DNA from: Pseudomonas fluorescens
Lineage (GTDB): Bacteria; Pseudomonadota; Gammaproteobacteria; Pseudomonadales; Pseudomonadaceae
NCBI RefSeq assembly: GCF_019212185.1
Contig: NZ_CP078138.1
Span: forward strand, 1,904,501 to 1,968,500
Direction: 5' to 3'
Length of the DNA stretch: 64,000 nt
In this document: positions 36,574 through 45,598 of the stretch, one piece after another
Numbering within the stretch: position 1 is the stretch's first letter
Layout: each line of letters begins with the position of its first letter
The notes under the pieces: generated by a model
What the model saw: only the letters and a program-made list of their open reading frames with translations
Told to the model about the DNA's origin: nothing
Database searches by the model: none
Position numbers and translations under genes: made by a program

Positions 36574-36957
36574 TTGGACAAGAACATGAAAATCCTCATC
36601 GTTGATGACTTCTCAACGATGCGGCGGATCATCAAGAACCTGTTGCGTGACCTCGGTTTCACCAACACGGTCGAGGCAGACGACGGTACTACCGCCATTC
36701 CTCTGCTCAACAGCGGCAGCATCGACTTTCTGGTAACGGACTGGAATATGCCCGGCATGACCGGCATCGACCTGCTGCGCCACGTGCGCGCCGACGAAAA
36801 ACTCAAGCACTTGCCAGTGCTGATGGTCACCGCCGAAGCCAAGCGCGAGCAGATCATCGAAGCCGCCCAGGCCGGGGTAAACGGCTATGTGGTCAAGCCG
36901 TTCACGGCGCAGGCGTTGAAAGAGAAGATCGAGAAAATCTTCGAACGCATCGGTTGA
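36574..36957 (+). CDS. cheY: Chemotaxis response regulator CheY
   Basis: 127 residues if translated from the TTG at 36574 ([14 protein letters not shown]), which is spaced 5 bases from GGAGG (36564-36568). The conventional MKILIVDD start (ATG at 36586) is 17 bases from that site, so the rare TTG is favoured. Receiver domain with phospho-Asp56 in [13 protein letters not shown] and Lys in VVKPF. Phospho-CheY binds FliM and reverses the motor. It is first of cheYZAB, 154 bp after fliA. Confidence 0.95.
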   Translation: MDKNMKILIVDDFSTMRRIIKNLLRDLGFTNTVEADDGTTAIPLLNSGSIDFLVTDWNMPGMTGIDLLRHVRADEKLKHLPVLMVTAEAKREQIIEAAQAGVNGYVVKPFTAQALKEKIEKIFERIG

Positions 36958-36979
36958 TGATTGGCGCCACGGGGGAGCT

Positions 36980-37768
36980 ATGGAACAACGAGAAACATCA
37001 CAGGGCGATTTCGAGTCGACCCTGAAAAAACACGCGGTCGAACTGGTCGAAAGCCTTGAAAAAGGCAAGTTCGGCGACGCGGTGCAACTGATCCATGAGC
37101 TCAATCAGACCCGTGACCGTGGCCTGTACCAGGAAGTCGGCAAGCTCACTCGCGAGCTGCACAGTGCGATCGTCAATTTCCAGATTGATCCGCACATGCC
37201 GCAGGCCGAGGAGGTCTCGCAGATCACCGACGCCACCGAGCGTCTGGGCTATGTGGTCAAGCTGACCGAAGCCGCGGCGAACCGCACCATGGATCTGGTG
37301 GAAAACGCCACGCCACTGGTCAACGGCTTGAACACTGATGCCCAGGCACTGAGCGCGGACTGGGGACGTTTCATGCGCCGGGAAATCGGCGCCGAAGAGT
37401 TCCGTGAGCTGGCCCGCCGTGTCGATGGCTTCCTGAGCCGCAGCGCGACCGAGACCCAGATGGTCTCGAGCAACCTCAATGACATTCTGCTGGCCCAGGA
37501 TTACCAGGACCTGACCGGTCAGGTGATCAAGCGCGTGACCCAACTGGTCACCGAAGTGGAGAGCAATCTGCTCAAGCTGGTGCTGATGGCCAGCCAGGTC
37601 GACCGCTTTGCCGGCATCGAACATGACCGCGCAGCGATCCTTGCGGAAAAAAATCCGCAAAAATATACCGCGCAGGGTGAAGGTCCGCAGATTCATGCCG
37701 ATAAACGTGAAGACGTGATGTCCGGCCAGGACGATGTCGACGATTTGCTTTCGAGCCTGGGTTTCTAG
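36980..37768 (+). CDS. cheZ: CheY-P phosphatase CheZ
   Basis: 262 residues, helical. The signature LAQDYQDLTGQVIKRV supplies the probable catalytic Gln176, and the last residues (DDVDDLLSSLGF) form the CheY-binding tail. It removes phosphate from CheY-P so that the motor responds quickly. Between cheY (22 bp) and cheA (29 bp). Confidence 0.96.
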   Translation: MEQRETSQGDFESTLKKHAVELVESLEKGKFGDAVQLIHELNQTRDRGLYQEVGKLTRELHSAIVNFQIDPHMPQAEEVSQITDATERLGYVVKLTEAAANRTMDLVENATPLVNGLNTDAQALSADWGRFMRREIGAEEFRELARRVDGFLSRSATETQMVSSNLNDILLAQDYQDLTGQVIKRVTQLVTEVESNLLKLVLMASQVDRFAGIEHDRAAILAEKNPQKYTAQGEGPQIHADKREDVMSGQDDVDDLLSSLGF

Positions 37769-37797
37769 GTTCAGACCTTTTTTAGGAGCACCCATTC

Positions 37798-40020
37798 ATG
37801 AGCTTCGGCGCCGATGAAGAAATCCTTCAGGATTTTCTGGTTGAGGCCGGCGAAATTCTCGAGCAACTGTCCGAGCAACTGGTCGAGCTGGAAAGCCGTC
37901 CGGATGATGCGGATTTGCTCAATGCCATTTTTCGCGGTTTTCACACTGTAAAAGGAGGCGCCGGCTTCCTGCAGCTCAACGAACTGGTGGAGTGCTGCCA
38001 CATCGCCGAGAACGTGTTCGACATCCTGCGCAAGGGTGAGCGACGCGTCGACTCGGAGCTGATGGACGTGGTCCTGGAAGCGCTGGATGCGGTCAACGGC
38101 ATGTTTGGCGAAGTGCGTGAACGCGCGCCGATTACTGCTGCCACTCCAGAACTGCTGGCCGCCCTGGCGCGCCTGGCAGAACCGCAGTCGGCGGATCAGG
38201 TGGCGCCGGTTGCAGCGGCGCCGGTCGTGGCTGAACCGCCGGTTGCCAATGACTCGGGCGACATCACCGACAATGAATTTGAACTGCTGCTCGACTCGCT
38301 GAACGCGGTCAAGGAACAGGCCGAAGCCGCCCCTGCACCGGCCGTGGAAGCGGTCAGTGGCAGCGAAGAAATCACTGACGCCGAGTTCGAGTCGCTGCTT
38401 GATCAGTTGCACGGCAAGGGCCAGTTTGCCGTGGATTCGCTGGTCACTGCAGCGCAACCTGCAGAGCCGGTGGCCGCGGCTGCCGCTGTTGAAAGCAATG
38501 AAATCACCGACGACGAATTCGAAGCCCTGCTCGATCAGTTGCACGGCAAGGGCCAGTTCGCCGTCGATGCGTTGGAGTCGGCGATTGCTTCGGTGGCGGT
38601 ACCTGCGCCAGCGCAAGCGGCTGCGGTCGGCAGCGATCTGATTTCCGATCACGAATTCGAATCGCTGCTCGACGAGTTGCACGGCAAGGGTAAGTTCTCG
38701 CCCGAAGTTGGCAGTGCTGAATCCTCGGTGGCAGCGCCTGTGGCCAAGCCGGTCGCGGCTGTCAGCGAAGCTCGGGCGCCTGCGCCTGCGCCGAAGCCAG
38801 CACCTGCCCGGGCTGCGGCGCCAGCGCCAGCGGAAAAACCTGCGAGCGAAGCCGAGACCACCGTGCGGGTCGATACTGCGCGCCTCGACGAAATCATGAA
38901 CATGGTCGGCGAGCTGGTGCTGGTGCGTAACCGCCTGGTGCGCCTGGGGCTCAACAGCGGCGACGAGGCCATGTCCAAGGCGGTGTCGAACCTCGATGTG
39001 GTCACTGCCGATCTGCAGACGGCGGTCATGAAGACCCGCATGCAGCCGATCAAGAAGGTCTTCGGACGCTTCCCGCGGCTGGTTCGCGACCTTGCGCGCC
39101 AGCTCAAGAAAGAGATCAACCTGGAACTGGTCGGCGAAGACACCGACCTCGACAAGAACCTGGTCGAAGCCCTGGCCGACCCGCTGGTGCACTTGGTGCG
39201 CAACGCGGTCGACCACGGCATCGAGTCGCCGGAAGAGCGTGAAGCCACGGGCAAGTCCCGGGGCGGCAAGGTAGTGCTGGCGGCCGAGCAGGAAGGCGAC
39301 CATATCCTGCTGTCGATTTCCGATGACGGTAAAGGCATGGACCCTAACGTCCTGCGCGCCATCGCGGTGAAACGCGGGGTGATGGACAAGGACGCGGCCG
39401 AGCGCCTCAGCGACACCGAGTGCTACAACCTGATTTTCGCGCCGGGGTTCTCGACCAAGACCGAGATTTCCGACGTGTCCGGCCGTGGCGTGGGCATGGA
39501 CGTGGTGAAAACCAAGATCTCCCAGCTCAACGGCTCGATCAACATCTACTCGGCCAAGGGCCAGGGTTCGAAGATCGTCATCAAGGTGCCGTTGACCCTG
39601 GCGATCATGCCGACCCTGATGGTGATGCTCGGCAATCAGGCCTTCGCTTTCCCGCTGGTCAACGTCAACGAGATCTTCCACCTCGACCTGTCGCGCACCA
39701 ACGTGGTTGACGGCCAGGAAGTGGTGATTGTGCGCGACAAGGCGTTGCCGCTGTTTTACCTCAAGCGCTGGCTGGTCAGTTCTGCCGCTCATGAAGAGCA
39801 GCGTGAAGGCCATGTGGTGATCCTTTCGGTGGGCACGCAGCGGATCGGCTTTGTCGTCGATCAGTTGGTCGGCCAGGAAGAAGTGGTCATCAAGCCGTTG
39901 GGCAAAATGCTCCAGGGAACGCCAGGCATGTCGGGCGCCACCATTACCGGTGACGGTCGCATCGCGTTGATTCTCGATGTTCCGAGCATGCTCAAGCGTT
40001 ACGCCGCACGGCGGATTTGA
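37798..40020 (+). CDS. cheA: Chemotaxis histidine kinase CheA
   Basis: 740 residues. Hpt (P1) domain with phospho-acceptor His49 (FRGFHTVKGGAGF). A long linker (about 125-370) carries four copies of a motif of form ITDxEFExLLDxLHGKGxF, starting at residues 156, 192, 236 and 282. Then come a proline/alanine stretch, P3 dimerisation (about 360), the P4 kinase domain (VHLVRNAVDHGIE, DDGKGMD, GRGVGMDVV) and the P5 CheW-like domain (about 595-735). The repeated linker is the region where a ParP-interacting segment (LID) occurs in polar chemotaxis systems. The enteric-type P2 domain is not recognisable. Confidence 0.97.
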   Translation: MSFGADEEILQDFLVEAGEILEQLSEQLVELESRPDDADLLNAIFRGFHTVKGGAGFLQLNELVECCHIAENVFDILRKGERRVDSELMDVVLEALDAVNGMFGEVRERAPITAATPELLAALARLAEPQSADQVAPVAAAPVVAEPPVANDSGDITDNEFELLLDSLNAVKEQAEAAPAPAVEAVSGSEEITDAEFESLLDQLHGKGQFAVDSLVTAAQPAEPVAAAAAVESNEITDDEFEALLDQLHGKGQFAVDALESAIASVAVPAPAQAAAVGSDLISDHEFESLLDELHGKGKFSPEVGSAESSVAAPVAKPVAAVSEARAPAPAPKPAPARAAAPAPAEKPASEAETTVRVDTARLDEIMNMVGELVLVRNRLVRLGLNSGDEAMSKAVSNLDVVTADLQTAVMKTRMQPIKKVFGRFPRLVRDLARQLKKEINLELVGEDTDLDKNLVEALADPLVHLVRNAVDHGIESPEEREATGKSRGGKVVLAAEQEGDHILLSISDDGKGMDPNVLRAIAVKRGVMDKDAAERLSDTECYNLIFAPGFSTKTEISDVSGRGVGMDVVKTKISQLNGSINIYSAKGQGSKIVIKVPLTLAIMPTLMVMLGNQAFAFPLVNVNEIFHLDLSRTNVVDGQEVVIVRDKALPLFYLKRWLVSSAAHEEQREGHVVILSVGTQRIGFVVDQLVGQEEVVIKPLGKMLQGTPGMSGATITGDGRIALILDVPSMLKRYAARRI

Positions 40021-40070
40021 TTCTGGCGTAGCGGGGCAGTCGATGCCCCGTGGCGTCTAATGGAGTGTTT

Positions 40071-41213
40071 ATGGCAGTCAAAGTCCTGGTGGTGGATGAT
40101 TCCGGTTTTTTCCGCCGCCGCGTCTCGGAAATCCTTTCGGCAGACCCGAATATCCAGGTGGTCGGTACCGCGACCAATGGTAAAGAGGCGATCGATCAGG
40201 CGCTGGCTCTCAAGCCCGACGTGATCACCATGGACTACGAGATGCCAATGATGGATGGCATCACCGCAGTGCGGCACATCATGCAGCGCTGCCCGACCCC
40301 GGTATTGATGTTTTCCTCGCTGACCCACGAAGGCGCGCGGGTGACCCTCGACGCGCTGGACGCGGGAGCGGTGGATTTCCTGCCGAAAAATTTCGAAGAC
40401 ATCTCGCGCAACCCGGAGAAGGTCAAGCAACTACTGTGCGAAAAGGTTCACAGCATCTCGCGCAGCAACCGTCGGATCAGTGCCTATCGGGCGTCGAGTG
40501 CGCCTGTTGCCGCGCCGGCTCCAGCTCCGACTCCCGCAAGCAGCTTTTCCCACAGCCCGGTTGCGCCACGTCCGACGCCGACGCCTGTTCCTACGCCTGT
40601 GCCAAGCCGTGCAGCCGCGCCGAGCCCAGCGTCGCCAGCTCCCAAGCGCAAGGCCTACAAACTGGTGGCCATCGGTACCTCCACCGGCGGCCCGGTGGCC
40701 CTGCAGCGGGTGCTGACCCAACTACCGGCCAACTTCCCGGCGCCGATCGTGCTGGTCCAGCACATGCCGGCGGCCTTTACCAAGGCGTTCGCCGAGCGCC
40801 TGGACAAGCTGTGCCGGATCAGCGTCAAGGAAGCCGAGGACGGCGATATCCTGCGTCCCGGTTTGGCGCTACTGGCTCCGGGCGGCAAGCAACTGATGAT
40901 CGACGGCCGTGGCGCGGTGAAAATCCTCCCGGGTGACGAGCGTTTGAACTACAAGCCGTGTGTGGATATCACCTTCGGTTCGGCGGCCAAATCCTACGGC
41001 GACAAAGTTCTGGCGGTGGTCCTCACCGGCATGGGCGCCGACGGTCGTGAAGGCGCGCGCCTGCTCAAGCAGAGCGGCAGTGCAATTTGGGCCCAGGACG
41101 AAGCCAGTTGCGTGATCTATGGCATGCCGATGGCCATCGTCAAAGCCAACCTGGCGGACGCGGTGTATGACCTCGATGTGATCGGCAAGCACTTGGTCGA
41201 GGCTTGCCTCTGA
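40071..41213 (+). CDS. cheB: Chemotaxis protein-glutamate methylesterase CheB
   Basis: 380 residues from the ATG at 40071. Receiver domain with Asp55 ([12 protein letters not shown]), a proline/alanine/threonine-rich linker (about 145-195), and a C-terminal methylesterase with Ser204 in [12 protein letters not shown] and [15 protein letters not shown]. It demethylates chemoreceptors for adaptation. The partner CheR is not encoded in the window. Its stop overlaps the motC start. Confidence 0.96.
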   Translation: MAVKVLVVDDSGFFRRRVSEILSADPNIQVVGTATNGKEAIDQALALKPDVITMDYEMPMMDGITAVRHIMQRCPTPVLMFSSLTHEGARVTLDALDAGAVDFLPKNFEDISRNPEKVKQLLCEKVHSISRSNRRISAYRASSAPVAAPAPAPTPASSFSHSPVAPRPTPTPVPTPVPSRAAAPSPASPAPKRKAYKLVAIGTSTGGPVALQRVLTQLPANFPAPIVLVQHMPAAFTKAFAERLDKLCRISVKEAEDGDILRPGLALLAPGGKQLMIDGRGAVKILPGDERLNYKPCVDITFGSAAKSYGDKVLAVVLTGMGADGREGARLLKQSGSAIWAQDEASCVIYGMPMAIVKANLADAVYDLDVIGKHLVEACL

Positions 41214-41953
41214 TGGACGTGCTCAGCCTGATCGGCATCATCATGGCGTTTGTCGCGATTATTGGCGGCAACTACCTCGAAGGCGGCCACCTCGGCGCCC
41301 TGGCCAACGGCCCAGCGGCCTTGATCGTGCTCGGCGGGACCATCGGCGCAGCGTTGCTGCAATCGCCGATGAGCGCCTTCAAACGAGCGATGCAGATTCT
41401 GGCGTGGATCCTGTTCCCGCCGCGGGTCGACCTGGCTGGCGGCATCGACCGGGTGGTCAGCTGGAGCCTCACGGCGCGCAAGGAAGGGTTGCTGGGGCTT
41501 GAAGGCGTGGCCGATGTCGAGCCCGACAGCTACTCGCGCAAGGGCTTGCAGTTGCTGGTCGACGGTGCCGAACCGGAAGCCATCCGCAGCATTCTTGAAG
41601 TGGATTTCTACACCCAGGAAAGCCGCGACATCGAGGCCGCCAAAGTCTTTGAAAGCATGGGCGGCTACGCGCCGACCATCGGCATCATCGGCGCCGTCAT
41701 GGGCCTGATTCACGTGATGGGTAACCTGGCTGATCCGACGCAATTGGGTAGCGGCATTGCCGTGGCCTTCGTCGCGACGATCTACGGGGTGGCCAGCGCC
41801 AACCTGGTGCTGCTGCCGATTGCCAGCAAACTCAAGGCGATTGCCCTGCGCCAGTCGCGCTACCGCGAGATGCTGCTCGAGGGGATTCTGTCGATTGCCG
41901 AAGGGGAAAACCCACGGTCCATCGAATTGAAGCTCCAAGGCTTCATGGATTGA
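41213..41953 (+). CDS. motC: Flagellar motor stator protein MotC (MotA paralogue)
   Basis: 246 residues from the ATG at 41213, which shares one base with the cheB stop (TGATG). Four membrane helices, with the large cytoplasmic loop between the second and third. Features such as FESMGGYAPTIGIIGAVMGLI and ATIYGVASANLVLLPIASKL match MotA/PomA. In Pseudomonas MotCD is the second stator pair, needed for swarming and in viscous surroundings, while MotAB lies elsewhere. Its MotB-like partner follows after 15 bp. Confidence 0.94.
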   Translation: MDVLSLIGIIMAFVAIIGGNYLEGGHLGALANGPAALIVLGGTIGAALLQSPMSAFKRAMQILAWILFPPRVDLAGGIDRVVSWSLTARKEGLLGLEGVADVEPDSYSRKGLQLLVDGAEPEAIRSILEVDFYTQESRDIEAAKVFESMGGYAPTIGIIGAVMGLIHVMGNLADPTQLGSGIAVAFVATIYGVASANLVLLPIASKLKAIALRQSRYREMLLEGILSIAEGENPRSIELKLQGFMD

Positions 41954-41968
41954 TGGGGAGCATGGACC

Positions 41969-42862
41969 ATGGCACGTCGTCGCCACGTTGAAGAACACGT
42001 CAATCATGAGCGCTGGCTGGTGTCCTACGCCGACTTCATCACCTTACTGTTTGCTTTTTTCGTGGTCATGTACTCCATTTCCTCGATCAACGAAGGTAAG
42101 TACAAGGTCATTTCCGAAGCGTTGATCGGGGTGTTCACCGACTCCGATCGCGCCCTCAAGCCGATCCCCATCGGCGACGAACGGCCGCAGACCGTGACCC
42201 CGGCCAAGCCGCTGGTCAAGGATGCCGAGCAGATCGACGCCGGCATCGCCCAGGCGGCCAATGATCCGCTCAAGAGCATCGCGGATGACATCAGCGCGGC
42301 CTTCGGCGACCTGATCAGTGCCAACCAGATGACCATTCGCGGCAACGAGTTGTGGGTCGAAATCGAGCTCAATTCCAGCCTGTTGTTCGGCAGCGGCGAC
42401 GCCATGCCCAGCGATATCGCGTTCAACATCATCGACAAGGTCGGGGCGATTCTCAAACCCTTCGACAACCCGATCCACGTCGAAGGTTTCACCGACGACC
42501 AACCGATCCGCACCGCGCAATTCCCGACCAACTGGGAGTTGTCCTCGGCGCGTTCGGCAAGCATCGTGCGCATGCTCGCGATGCAGGGCGTCAACCCGCA
42601 GCGCCTGGCCTCGGTGGGCTATGGCGAATTCCAGCCGGTGGCCAATAACGCCACGGCCGAAGGGCGCGCGCGCAATCGGCGGGTGGTGCTGGTGGTCTCG
42701 CGCAATCTCGATGTGCGCCGCAGCCTGACCGGTACTGGCACGGCCAATGCGCAACCGGACGCGGCATTGAAGCGTGCTGGCACACAAACTGCACCAGCGC
42801 CTGTCAAATCGCCGGGAAGTGCGAGCGCCGTCAATTCCCCGTCACCCGGCTTATCACGATGA
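41969..42862 (+). CDS. motD: Flagellar motor stator protein MotD (MotB paralogue)
   Basis: 297 residues. One membrane helix at about 19-38, with the ion-binding Asp22 in VSYADFITLLFAFFVVMYS, a plug/linker, and an OmpA-type peptidoglycan-binding domain (about 150-260: VEGFTDDQPIRTAQFPTNWE, VGYGEFQPVANNATAEGRARNRRV). The C-terminal tail is unstructured. Pairs with MotC. Confidence 0.95.
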   Translation: MARRRHVEEHVNHERWLVSYADFITLLFAFFVVMYSISSINEGKYKVISEALIGVFTDSDRALKPIPIGDERPQTVTPAKPLVKDAEQIDAGIAQAANDPLKSIADDISAAFGDLISANQMTIRGNELWVEIELNSSLLFGSGDAMPSDIAFNIIDKVGAILKPFDNPIHVEGFTDDQPIRTAQFPTNWELSSARSASIVRMLAMQGVNPQRLASVGYGEFQPVANNATAEGRARNRRVVLVVSRNLDVRRSLTGTGTANAQPDAALKRAGTQTAPAPVKSPGSASAVNSPSPGLSR

Positions 42863-42905
42863 GCTATGTCTCGGTTGCCCCGTACGACCGGGAGGAACGA
42901 TCTGC

Positions 42906-43694
42906 ATGAGAGTCTGGGCTGTTGCCAATCAAAAGGGTGGTGTTGGTAAAACCACGTCCTCCATCGCTTTAGCCGGTTTGCTGGCCGAGGCGGGCAAGCG
43001 CGTGGTGGTGGTCGACCTCGACCCCCACGGCTCAATGACCAGCTACTTCGGTTACGACCCGGACAGCCTGGAACACAGTTGCTACGACCTGTTCCTGCAT
43101 GGCGGCAGTGTGCCCCAAGGCCTGCCGGGGCAACTGTTGTTGTCCACCAGTGACGAACGTATTTCCCTGCTGCCGTCGAGCACCGCACTGGCCACACTTG
43201 AGCGTCAGTCGCCGGGCAAGAGCGGCCTGGGCCTGGTGATCGCTAAAAGCCTGGCCCAGTTGTGGCAGGATTTCGATTACGCGCTGATCGACAGCCCGCC
43301 GCTGCTCGGCGTGCTGATGGTCAATGCCTTGGCGGCCAGCCAGCAACTGGTGATCCCGGTGCAAACCGAGCACCTGGCGGTCAAAGGCCTTGAGCGTATG
43401 GTCAACACCCTGGCGATGATCAATCACTCACGCAAACAGCCACTGCCGTTCAGCATCGTGCCAACCCTGTTCGACCGCCGCACTCAGGCCTCGATCGGCA
43501 CCTTGCGGGTGCTGCGCGACATGTACCCGGACGACATCTGGCAGGGTTTCATCCCGGTCGACACGCGTCTACGTGATGCCAGTCGGGCCGGTCTGACGCC
43601 TTCGCAGTTCGACGGCAAGAGTCGCGGAGTGCTGGCTTACCGTTCATTGCTCAAGCATTTGCTGGCCCAGCAACTTGCGCCGCAGGTGGCCTGA
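42906..43694 (+). CDS. parC: ParA-type ATPase for polar chemosensory arrays (ParC)
   Basis: 262 residues from the ATG at 42906. Deviant Walker A KGGVGKTT (10-17), VVVDLDPHGS and LIDSPPLL show a Soj/ParA ATPase. Genes of this kind placed between motD and cheW encode ParC in Vibrio, which moves chemotaxis arrays to the new pole with ParP. Chromosomal segregation ParA is normally next to parB near the origin; no parB is present here, which supports the array role. The next gene begins 2 bp after its stop. Confidence 0.9.
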   Translation: MRVWAVANQKGGVGKTTSSIALAGLLAEAGKRVVVVDLDPHGSMTSYFGYDPDSLEHSCYDLFLHGGSVPQGLPGQLLLSTSDERISLLPSSTALATLERQSPGKSGLGLVIAKSLAQLWQDFDYALIDSPPLLGVLMVNALAASQQLVIPVQTEHLAVKGLERMVNTLAMINHSRKQPLPFSIVPTLFDRRTQASIGTLRVLRDMYPDDIWQGFIPVDTRLRDASRAGLTPSQFDGKSRGVLAYRSLLKHLLAQQLAPQVA

Positions 43695-43696
43695 AG

Positions 43697-44515
43697 ATGA
43701 ATCGTCCGCTGAAAACCACTTCGCGCCCGCAACTGGCGCTGCAATCCTATCTGGATGCGCTGCTGCAGGACGCGACGGAAGAACCCTTGAGCGAGGTGGT
43801 CGAGGACCCTGAGGCACTGGATGAATTCCAGGCGGCGGTGCTCGAGGAGCAGGCGCGTGATGCGCAGGCCCCGGTTGAGGTGATTGCCGAGATCGAGTTC
43901 CCGGTGGAAGTGCCGCAAGAGCTGGTCACGCCGATTCCGACGGTCGCGCCGCAGGTGCTTGTCGAACCGATCGCCGACGTGCACCTGCCGCCGAGCAATA
44001 CGCCACCGCCGGAAGACAGCGATGGCCGTCCGAGCTGGGCCGTCGAACCGTTTGAATGCCTGCTGTTCGACGTTGCCGGGCTGACCCTGGCGGTGCCGCT
44101 GGTGTGCCTGGGATCGATTTATCCACTGGCCGGGCACGACCTGACGCCGTTGTTCGGCCAGCCTGATTGGTTTCTCGGCATCCTGCCGAGCCAGGCCGGT
44201 AACCTCAAGGTGCTGGACACCGCGCGCTGGGTGATGCCCGATCGTTACCGCGACGACTTCCGCCAGGGCCTGCAGTACGTGATCTCGGTCCAGGGCTACG
44301 AGTGGGGGCTGGCGGTGCATCAGGTCAGCCGTTCGCTGCGCTTGAATCCCAACGAAATCAAATGGCGCAGTCATCGCGGGCAACGGCCGTGGCTGGCCGG
44401 CACGGTCATTGAACACATGTGCGCTTTGCTCGATGTCGCGCAACTGGCCGAGTTGATCGCCAGCGGCGGAGCCAAACACCTGGGTGCAGGTCAATCACTG
44501 CACTCGCTGCCATAA
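43697..44515 (+). CDS. parP: CheW-domain protein ParP, partner of ParC
   Basis: 272 residues. The first 110 residues are acidic and proline-rich; the C-terminal part (about 115-265) is a CheW-like domain (FECLLFDVAGLTLAVPLVCLGSIYPLAGHDLTPLFG). This is the layout of ParP, which binds CheA and holds it and ParC together at the pole. It sits 2 bp after parC. A short terminator-like hairpin separates it from cheW. Confidence 0.85.
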   Translation: MNRPLKTTSRPQLALQSYLDALLQDATEEPLSEVVEDPEALDEFQAAVLEEQARDAQAPVEVIAEIEFPVEVPQELVTPIPTVAPQVLVEPIADVHLPPSNTPPPEDSDGRPSWAVEPFECLLFDVAGLTLAVPLVCLGSIYPLAGHDLTPLFGQPDWFLGILPSQAGNLKVLDTARWVMPDRYRDDFRQGLQYVISVQGYEWGLAVHQVSRSLRLNPNEIKWRSHRGQRPWLAGTVIEHMCALLDVAQLAELIASGGAKHLGAGQSLHSLP

Positions 44516-44556
44516 CAAAGCACTGGTCGCACACGCGGCGGCCAGGCAGAACACAC

Positions 44557-44576
44557 ACCGCCAACGGCGGTTTTTT
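44557..44576 (+). terminator. Terminator-like hairpin between parP and cheW
   Basis: ACCGCC and GGCGGT pair around the loop AAC, followed by TTTTTT. It lies only 15 bp before the cheW start, so it may attenuate rather than end transcription. Confidence 0.7.
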
Positions 44577-44590
44577 CGAGGGGTCAGGGT

Positions 44591-45076
44591 ATGAATGATA
44601 AGGCGTCGTCTGCAAAGGGTTCCGAAGATCCGATCCTGCAATGGGTAACCTTCAAACTGGACAATGAGACTTACGGCATCAACGTGATGCGCGTCCAGGA
44701 AGTCCTGCGCTACACCGAGATCGCCCCGGTACCGGGTGCGCCAAGCTACGTGCTGGGCATCATCAACCTGCGCGGCAACGTGGTCACCGTGATCGACACC
44801 CGCCAGCGCTTCGGCCTGATGAACGCCGAGATCAGCGACAACACCCGGATCGTCATCATCGAGGCCGACAAGCAAGTGGTCGGGATCATGGTCGACAGCG
44901 TTGCCGAAGTGGTTTACCTGCGCCAGTCGGAAATCGAAACTGCACCGAACGTCGGTAACGACGAGTCGGCCAAGTTCATCCAGGGCGTGTGCAACAAGAA
45001 CAACGAACTGCTGATCCTTGTCGAACTGGACAAGATGATGAGCGAAGAAGAATGGTCGGAACTGGAGAGTATCTGA
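44591..45076 (+). CDS. cheW: Chemotaxis coupling protein CheW
   Basis: 161 residues, one CheW domain throughout (QWVTFKLDNETYGINVMRVQEVLRY, APSYVLGIINLRGNVVTVIDTR). It couples chemoreceptors to CheA. RBS GAGGGGTCAGGGT lies upstream. The TTG start of the next gene abuts its stop. Confidence 0.97.
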   Translation: MNDKASSAKGSEDPILQWVTFKLDNETYGINVMRVQEVLRYTEIAPVPGAPSYVLGIINLRGNVVTVIDTRQRFGLMNAEISDNTRIVIIEADKQVVGIMVDSVAEVVYLRQSEIETAPNVGNDESAKFIQGVCNKNNELLILVELDKMMSEEEWSELESI

Positions 45077-45469
45077 TTGATCCTCGAAGTCGCGGTGATT
45101 GTGCTGGCACTGCTCTGGATCAGCACCTTGGCGATGTTCCTGGCCTACACCCGCAAACAGCGCGAGCTGAGTGCGGCGCAGGCCCAGGGCGATGCCTTGC
45201 GTGATCAGCGGATCAAGGAACTGGCCCGCCGCGTCGACCACTACCAGGACGGCAGTGTGCGCATGGGCGAAGAACTGCTTGAGTTGCAGGCATTGGTCGA
45301 ACCCTTGCCGGAAAAAATGAACCGCCTCGAACAACGCGACCCCACCAGCCTGTCCTTCGCCCAGGCCGCCCGCCTGGTAGGCATGGGCGCCAGCGTCGAC
45401 GAACTGACCCACAGCTGCGGCCTGACCCAGGCTGAGGCGGAGTTGATGAGCAAGATGCATAAGGGCTGA
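45077..45469 (+). CDS. DUF2802 family protein
   Basis: 130 residues from a TTG that directly follows the cheW stop. One N-terminal membrane helix (about 2-23: ILEVAVIVLALLWISTLAMFLAY), then a coiled coil and a small C-terminal helical domain (AARLVGMGASVDELTHSCGLTQAEAELMSKM). Genes of this family accompany cheW at the end of polar flagellar clusters in many gammaproteobacteria. The function is unknown; the coupling suggests a role in the array or motor. Confidence 0.85.
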   Translation: MILEVAVIVLALLWISTLAMFLAYTRKQRELSAAQAQGDALRDQRIKELARRVDHYQDGSVRMGEELLELQALVEPLPEKMNRLEQRDPTSLSFAQAARLVGMGASVDELTHSCGLTQAEAELMSKMHKG

Positions 45470-45516
45470 TCGGAGTCGTCAGGGCTGCGATGCGTCGTTG
45501 CGCCGGCGGGAGACAA

Positions 45517-45560
45517 ACCTTGTAGGAGGCTTGTCGGGTCGCCGCATCGCAGCGAACCTG
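45517..45560. repeat. Degenerate REP element
   Basis: AACCTTGTAGGAGGCTTGTC, followed by GGGTCGCCGCATCGC, is an incomplete REP of the same family as that between fliK and fliL. No inverted partner is seen within the 129-bp gap. Confidence 0.5.
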
Positions 45561-45598
45561 GCGCCTCGGTCCAGGCAGGCGCTACGTCAAGGAGACCT

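Noticed and set aside
38263..38706. Repeats in cheA as possible CRISPR or mobile DNA
   Set aside because: Repeats are in frame, vary at DNA level and encode a conserved peptide; spacing is irregular.
42906..43694. ParA-type gene as a plasmid or chromosome partition locus
   Set aside because: No parB or parS next to it and it is embedded in the chemotaxis operon; an array-segregation role is more likely.
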